A stretch of 64,000 nucleotides of DNA from Photobacterium lipolyticum. GTDB taxonomy: Bacteria; Pseudomonadota; Gammaproteobacteria; Enterobacterales; Vibrionaceae. A program made the translations under genes and the position numbers. Positions 59,799 through 64,000 of this stretch are shown here, in pieces; the stretch's first letter is position 1, and each line of letters opens with the position of its first letter. The DNA is taken from NCBI RefSeq assembly GCF_003026475.1, contig NZ_PYMC01000005.1, positions 124,001 through 188,000 on the forward strand, in the 5' to 3' direction. Below the pieces are notes generated by a model, which was given only the letters and a program-made list of their open reading frames with translations, had not been told where the DNA came from and did no database searches.

Positions 59799-59808
59799 GG
59801 TCGTTACC

Positions 59809-60810
59809 TTATTTTCGTTTAGAAATGATTTTTTCAATCGGTGCTTGGTAGGCACATTTGTTTTGTTTCATCGCATCAATGCGAGCTTGCATTGCTGCAG
59901 GCACATTCGCGTTAAGCCCCAACTGCTCTGCTATAGTCGGAATTTTTAATGCTGGTCGCGGAAGCTGCTTAACATGCGGAGTGACTTTACCGCCCTCTTC
60001 AACGTGTTTTTCCCACAAACTAAGCTCACGCCTAATCCGCAGTTTCAGATCGCTTGGCCCAAGGTTCTTCTGGTAAAAATCATCCTTCACCGTCTGCATG
60101 ATCCAAAGGCTCACATCGTGGTTCCACTTGTGGTTTTTCAGCAGATCGGGATCTCGCCTAACCATCCAGTACTGCTCTAACTCTTTGTAAACTTCATCAA
60201 CACTCGGCAGGCCTGTCGATACCTGTTCTTTGCACATTTCCAACCAGTCAAACGGCGCAGGATACGGATAAAACTTGCGCCCTGGCGCTACCGATATTGC
60301 CGCCTGTAACTGCTGCTCGCTCACTTCATTTTTCGCCAGCAGTAATGTAATTTCAGCTAAGAAATGACCTTGAATATCTTCTGTTTTGAAGCGATTTAGC
60401 CACGACGGCCAGTGAACGACGTACATCGTGCTAATTTGATTGTTCACCGTCATTGCCAACGTATGACTGTAATCGCTGATTGGTTTCTGACTGGACACGC
60501 AGAGCGAGTCAAGACTGTCTTGCCAGCCAGAGCGGCTACCGTTTGTGGCGTTCCCTTTGGTCGTTCCTCGAATCGCCTGTTTTGCAGCGATTAAATATCC
60601 ATTGAATTTTTCAGTGCCGAATAACGTGCTTGGTCGTAAGAACTGAGCCATTTTCGGATCGTTAAGCCATTCGCAGGCCTTGTAGTCGATCACGAGTTTC
60701 AGAACTTTCACGCTTGCCCCATCAGAGAGGCGGCCTGAAATATTTTTAGTGCTTGCCTTGGCGTCGGGTTTAAACCTGCTTCCAACAACAGAATTCAAAT
60801 GATCAATCAC
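59809..60810 (-). pseudogene. Phage replication protein, 5'-truncated (conserved phage C-terminal domain)
   Basis: About 333 residues beginning in the middle of a protein. The N-terminal half carries the conserved phage C-terminal domain pattern (IDHLNSVVGSRFKPDAKAST, LVIDYKACEWLNDPKMAQFL, RPSTLFG). The second half resembles a replication P-like partner (WQDSLDSLCVSSQKP onward). The frame stays open upstream to about 60943 without a start codon, so the N-terminal DNA-binding part has been lost. The GTG at 60810 is probably not the natural start. Confidence 0.7.
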
Positions 60811-61021
60811 TTGCTTGATGTAGACAAAAACACCTTCATTGGTGCCAGCTTTATCTGCAACCGAATCAACAATGACGCGATCTGGCTCGGTGAAACGGAT
60901 TTTGAGTTGATAAATGGGGATTTTGATTCTAAATCAGGTGTTCGCCGAAAAGTTTGGCTATGTAGATGTTTTCGCCCTTCGGGCCGGTATCTCAAAGGGG
61001 ATTTAAGAGAGTCTATTTTGA

Positions 61022-61052
61022 GATACAAAAAAACCCGACATAAGCCGGGCTA
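61022..61052 (-). terminator. Rho-independent terminator
   Basis: On the minus strand GCCCGGC-TTAT-GTCGGGT is followed by a run of seven Ts. The gene it once served is no longer recognisable. Confidence 0.75.
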
Positions 61053-61198
61053 GTTTGGGCAGCGGTAACGACCAAGAAACGACTGCCAAGCGGTGACGAC
61101 CAAGTACACCGCCAAAGGTAACAACCATGACGACGAGCAAGTACGTCACGGAAGCGCTGAGTGGGGAGCGACCCCACACCAACATTAAGGATACTACA

Positions 61199-61558
61199 AT
61201 GAAAAAGTCATTCGCTCAAGTAGATAGCAACAACCACGCTGCGCTTAGCGCCTTCCTGCACTATGGAAAGCAACGCATTCGTACCAACCGCGAATGGTGC
61301 GGCCTGACCATTAGCGACTTTGTTTCTTCCTATATCGAAATGCATAACGGCAACCTTGTCGATGCGGTGGTGAAATTCACCCTCACCGCAGACTGCGAAA
61401 CACCAAACACCCTTTTAAAGCTGATGGGTTTCCAAGAGTTCGCCAAAGATGCTCTTGATGAATGGCTAGACGAAAACGCCGACACCATCGTGAAGCATTT
61501 CGAGAAAGAAGTTAAAGAGCACGAAATGGAATTAGCTGTTGCCGCAGCTGGCTTTTAA
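61199..61558 (+). CDS. Small phage protein upstream of bet
   Basis: A 119-residue acidic protein (MKKSFAQVDSNNHAALSAFL and onward, ending KEHEMELAVAAAGF). ATG at 61199 has AAGGA seven bases upstream. An in-frame ATG at 61127 follows another AAAGGTAACAACC leader and would add 24 residues, so either start is possible. No family recognised. Its place before bet suggests a recombination-module partner. Confidence 0.65.
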   Translation: MKKSFAQVDSNNHAALSAFLHYGKQRIRTNREWCGLTISDFVSSYIEMHNGNLVDAVVKFTLTADCETPNTLLKLMGFQEFAKDALDEWLDENADTIVKHFEKEVKEHEMELAVAAAGF

Positions 61559-61583
61559 CTCTCCCTTACAAAGGTAATGACCA

Positions 61584-62015
61584 ATGACCAATCAAAGTAC
61601 CGCGATTTCAAACTTTGAATCGCAATTTCCAGCCGTCGCGCAGCGGGGCATTGATGAAGCTACATGGCACGCACTGCAAGACTCGGTTTATCCAGGTGCG
61701 AAATCCGACTCAATCCTAATGGCTATTGATTACTGCAAGGCGCGTGGTTTAGATATTTTGCTGAAACCCGTTCATTTAGTGGGTATGAGCGTTAAAAACG
61801 CCCAAACCAATAAGAACGATTGGCGTGATGTCGTCATGCCGGGCATAGGCTTGTATCGCATTCAGGCTGATCGTTCTGGCACTTATGCTGGTTCCGATGA
61901 GCCAGAGTTCGGCCCGACAATCCAAGATCAGCTACCTAACGAAACGGCTATAGCGAAAAGGCAATTCAAGACAAAATTACCAAAGGTGTGTTTTCGGAAG
62001 GACGGATATTTGTAA
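61584..62015 (+). pseudogene. bet: Phage recombination protein Bet (RecT family), truncated and fused
   Basis: The first 112 residues match the start of phage Bet single-strand annealing proteins (MTNQSTAISNFESQFPAVAQ, LMAIDYCKARGLDILLKPVH, WRDVVMPGIGLYRIQADR, YAGSDEPEFGP). The reading then runs into unrelated sequence at about 61930 and stops at 62015. The remaining two-thirds of Bet are missing. The leader AAAGGTAATGACC lies just upstream. Confidence 0.8.
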
Positions 62016-62086
62016 AAGCACCAGATGGCCGCCGTTTAATCAATACGCAGGAGTATGATCGATGGGTCGAGAGTTCAATGGTATAG
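61946..62086 (+). pseudogene. xis: C-terminal relic of a phage excisionase
   Basis: In another frame from the bet end, 46 codons read GYSEKAIQDKITKGVFSEGR, then IFVKAPDGRRLINTQEYDRW and stop. This is the end of a small winged-helix excisionase that normally lies directly upstream of the integrase. It overlaps the integrase start by 25 bases, as usual. The N-terminus was lost in the deletion that fused it to bet. Confidence 0.65.
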
Positions 62087-62472
62087 TGCTACCTGCGGGT
62101 ATAGAGGTTCACCGAGGCAAGGTACGAGTAACGTTTACCTACAACAAAAAGCGTTATCGCAAGTCGCTGGGATTATTACCGACCAAAACCAATTTTAAAT
62201 TTTCTGCTGGGAAACTGGCAGGTATCCGGTATCGCAGAGTTTACCAACTGCGTCATACCTACGCATCATAGAGTCTAACCGCGCATGGAAATGTTGCATA
62301 TATTGCTAATCAATTAGGGCATAAAGATTACACCATGCTAGTTCGTGTTTATGGTCGATGGATGCCATCAGAGTCACAAAAAGAGAGCGAGCGCATCTGG
62401 AATGAGCTTGAAGCTATGGGACATAATAATGAAAAATTGCCCCCATTTTGCCCCCAAGCAAAAAAAAGATGA
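62062..62472 (+). pseudogene. int: Tyrosine integrase, internally deleted with an in-frame stop
   Basis: The arm-binding start is present (MGREFNGIVLPAGIEVHRGK, VRVTFTYNKKRYRKSLGLLP). It jumps to the catalytic C-terminus at YQLRHTYAS, where a TAG interrupts. Reading continues in the same frame as NVAYIANQLGHKDYTMLVRV and YGRWMP, which hold the catalytic His and the Tyr nucleophile. It ends at 62472. About 250 middle residues are missing. Position next to the right att copy supports its role as the integrase of this element. Confidence 0.85.
62439..62458 (+). repeat. Candidate arm-type integrase sites (right end)
   Basis: ATTGCCCCCATTTTGCCCCC in the 3' end of the integrase gene, matching 42673-42692 at 19 of 20 bases. 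Confidence 0.5.
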
Positions 62473-62528
62473 TAGGATATTGTTTTAAACGGTTTACTTC
62501 ACACTTGTATGTGTGTTAAGAATCCGAA

Positions 62529-62620
62529 TATTAAACAAGTAGTTAGTCGGGGAGCCATAAGGCTGAGACCACTTCGGTGGGACCCGTTGAACCTGATCCA
62601 GTTAACACTGGCGTAGGGAA
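62529..62620 (+). repeat. attR: 92-bp direct repeat containing a TPP riboswitch
   Basis: One mismatch to 42488-42579. It marks the right end of the element and forms the working riboswitch of thiD. Confidence 0.85.
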
Positions 62621-62621
62621 C
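62544..62621 (+). ncRNA. TPP (THI-box) riboswitch of thiD
   Basis: GGCTGAGA, ACCCGTTGAACCTGATC and CTGGCGTAGGGAA are all present with a closed P3 (CCACTTCGGTGG). It lies 90 bases upstream of thiD and should lower thiD expression when thiamine pyrophosphate is plentiful. Confidence 0.95.
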
Positions 62622-62678
62622 TAACAGTAGTGTCCTCGATACGGCCATAGTTTTTTGGTCTAGTCTTCACGGCACCTG

Positions 62679-62707
62679 TTACCCCTGCACAACATTTTTA
62701 GGGGGTA
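62679..62707 (+). promoter_or_regulatory. Hairpin sequestering the thiD ribosome-binding site
   Basis: TTACCCCT (62679-62686) can pair with AGGGGGTA (62700-62707), which is the Shine-Dalgarno of thiD. This suggests a translational expression platform for the TPP riboswitch. The pairing was found by eye. Confidence 0.55.
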
Positions 62708-62710
62708 GTC

Positions 62711-63562
62711 ATGACAGCAATTTCAAAAACACCAATTACACTGACCATCGCAGGTTCTGACAGCGGTGGCGGAGCAGGTATCCAGGCCGATATCAAGGCT
62801 ATTTCTGCAACTGGCGGTTATGCCTGCTCAGTGATCACTGCACTGACAGCCCAGAACACCCAAGGTGTATCTGGCATCTTTTCTATTTCCCCAGAATTTG
62901 TTGAACAACAACTTGATGCGGTATTTACCGACTTAGATGTTAAAGCCGTGAAAATCGGTATGCTAAGTGATACCACGATCATTCGCGCTGTTGCCAACAA
63001 ACTGCGCCAGTATCAGCCTCCGCATTTGGTTGTCGATCCTGTTATGGTGGCCACCAGCGGTGATTTACTCTTACAGCAAGATGCCATTTCAACCCTAAAA
63101 GAAGAACTGATCCCCCTCGCCGATGTGATCACCCCTAACCTGCCTGAAGCCGCAGCCCTGCTTAGCTGCGAGTGTCCCGCCGCTGAAAGTGACATGGAAG
63201 CCATGATTGAGGCACTCCGTCATCTGGGTGCTAAATCTGTGTTGTTAAAAGGCGGGCATCTGGAACAAGAAGAAAATAGTACCGATCTTCTGATTGTGGC
63301 CGATGATGTGCATCGGTTGAGTACTAAGCGCATTGCCACCCGGAATACACATGGCACAGGTTGTACCCTGTCTGCGGCAATCGCTTCTTATCTTGCTCAG
63401 GGCTATCCATTGCTCGACGCGGTAACCCATGGCAAAAATTATATATCAAAAGCGATCCTTCACGCTGATGAGCTGGAAATTGGTTCCGGTCATGGCCCTG
63501 TGCACCATTTCTTCGCAGGTCATTTCACTCCTGATGCCGGACTAAAAAATTACTCAGCGTAA
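62711..63562 (+). CDS. thiD: Hydroxymethylpyrimidine / phosphomethylpyrimidine kinase
   Basis: A 283-residue ribokinase-fold kinase that phosphorylates HMP and HMP-phosphate in thiamine synthesis. Landmarks are IAGSDSGGGAGIQADIKA near the N-terminus, KAVKIGMLSD, VVDPVMVATSGD and the anion-hole motif TRNTHGTGCTLSAAIA near residue 217. The length is normal for bacterial ThiD. AGGGGG precedes the ATG. It is the gene whose leader was invaded by the 20-kb element. Confidence 0.96.
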   Translation: MTAISKTPITLTIAGSDSGGGAGIQADIKAISATGGYACSVITALTAQNTQGVSGIFSISPEFVEQQLDAVFTDLDVKAVKIGMLSDTTIIRAVANKLRQYQPPHLVVDPVMVATSGDLLLQQDAISTLKEELIPLADVITPNLPEAAALLSCECPAAESDMEAMIEALRHLGAKSVLLKGGHLEQEENSTDLLIVADDVHRLSTKRIATRNTHGTGCTLSAAIASYLAQGYPLLDAVTHGKNYISKAILHADELEIGSGHGPVHHFFAGHFTPDAGLKNYSA

Positions 63563-63795
63563 GGCCAGTATTAATTTTTAAACGTCGCTCTGTTGGAGGT
63601 GGCTTTCTGGCAACAAGGCTAAAATGCAGTTAAGGCTGAATGCTAATCGGCATAAGAAGCCATAAAAAATTCAATGCTTAGTCGGTCTTGTGTCATCATT
63701 AACCCTAAGCATCTAAAATCCACTCCATTTCTTGACTATTCGCTCTGCCATTGCATAAGTTTTAATCTAGCCGAACATCAGATAAAGGGAACAAC

Positions 63796-64000
63796 ATGAA
63801 GATTTACGAACTGGCTGCCGCTCCGAGTGCTCGTCGGGTAAGTATTTTTCTTGCTGAAAAAGGAATTGAGGTCGAACGGGTTAACGTTGATATTCGTGGC
63901 GGAGAAAACCTCTTTGATGAATTCCAAGCCAAAAGCATAAATGGCCGCATTCCGGTCTTAGAATTAAATGACGGCTCGACGATCTGCGAATCCATTGCCA
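63796..64000 (+). CDS. Glutathione S-transferase family protein, 5' part
   Basis: The first 68 residues are visible before the window ends. They form the thioredoxin-like N-terminal domain: MKIYELAAAPSARRVSIFLA, then INGRIPVLELNDGSTICESI, where the conserved proline and the Glu-Ser pair bind glutathione in the family. AAAGGGA lies six bases before the ATG. Confidence 0.85.
   Translation, partial: MKIYELAAAPSARRVSIFLAEKGIEVERVNVDIRGGENLFDEFQAKSINGRIPVLELNDGSTICESIA

Larger units (their letters stand above)
42488..62620. mobile_element. 20-kb decayed prophage / integrative element inserted in the thiD TPP riboswitch
   Basis: Bounded by 92-bp direct repeats, with a broken tyrosine integrase and an excisionase relic directly inside the right repeat. 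Phage genes (Bet, replication protein, antirepressor, DUF1367, DUF1364, VRR-NUC, LPD38-like) are truncated or frameshifted. Cargo consists of two lipoproteins at the left, and an integron cassette cluster with a group IIC intron in the middle. Near each end a tandem TTGCCCCC repeat occurs, as expected for arm-type integrase sites. Confidence 0.8.

Noticed and set aside
61003..61185. 60-codon leftward frame over the terminator
   Set aside because: It runs through a strong terminator and short repeats and looks like chance.

Overview
The window looks like chromosomal DNA of a marine gammaproteobacterium of the Vibrionaceae, most likely Photobacterium. This is inferred from protein style (PpiC, MalT/MalP/MalQ/GlgB, ModABC, ThiD), moderate AT content, integron-type attC repeats and a dispersed TATACCC intergenic repeat. 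No rRNA or tRNA gene was recognised.

Left part (1-19.2 kb) is mostly core genome: the 5' end of a dCache chemoreceptor, ppiC, a COG3044 ATPase, and the maltodextrin/glycogen block malP-malQ-glgB diverging from malT, with a CRP-like site between them. Then come a DUF4336 protein, a small membrane protein, a CAP-domain lipoprotein and a modABC operon preceded by a perfect ModE-like palindrome.

Middle part (19.2-42.4 kb) is more variable. Two different IS6-family elements flank an outer-membrane barrel gene. There is also a transposase relic, a stress-type coiled-coil protein, a translationally overlapping pair of FAD oxidoreductases, an M19 dipeptidase, an Hsp20 relic, a stand-alone PHP-domain protein, an orphan amino-acid-binding lipoprotein with a coiled-coil stalk, two small proteins, an RND efflux pump with its adaptor, and a 945-residue carrier protein/AMP-ligase/acyltransferase fusion.

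Right part (42.5-62.6 kb) is the most striking. A 20-kb decayed prophage or integrative element is bounded by two 92-bp direct repeats with one mismatch, and each repeat is a complete TPP (THI-box) riboswitch. The right copy precedes thiD; the left copy is orphaned. A broken tyrosine integrase abuts the right copy and a fused bet/xis relic precedes it. The element therefore appears to have used the thiD riboswitch as its attachment site and to have replaced the upstream leader with its own diverged version. Inside lie eroded phage genes (replication protein, antirepressor, DUF1367, DUF1364, VRR-NUC, LPD38-like) and cargo (two lipoproteins, one with ten RCC1-like repeats). The phage genes are interrupted by a cluster of integron cassettes without an integrase (five attC sites plus one split by a group IIC intron). 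After thiD the window ends inside a glutathione S-transferase gene.

Coordinates of att, attC and intron ends were read by eye and may be off by a few bases. Names of families are from recognition of motifs, not from searches.
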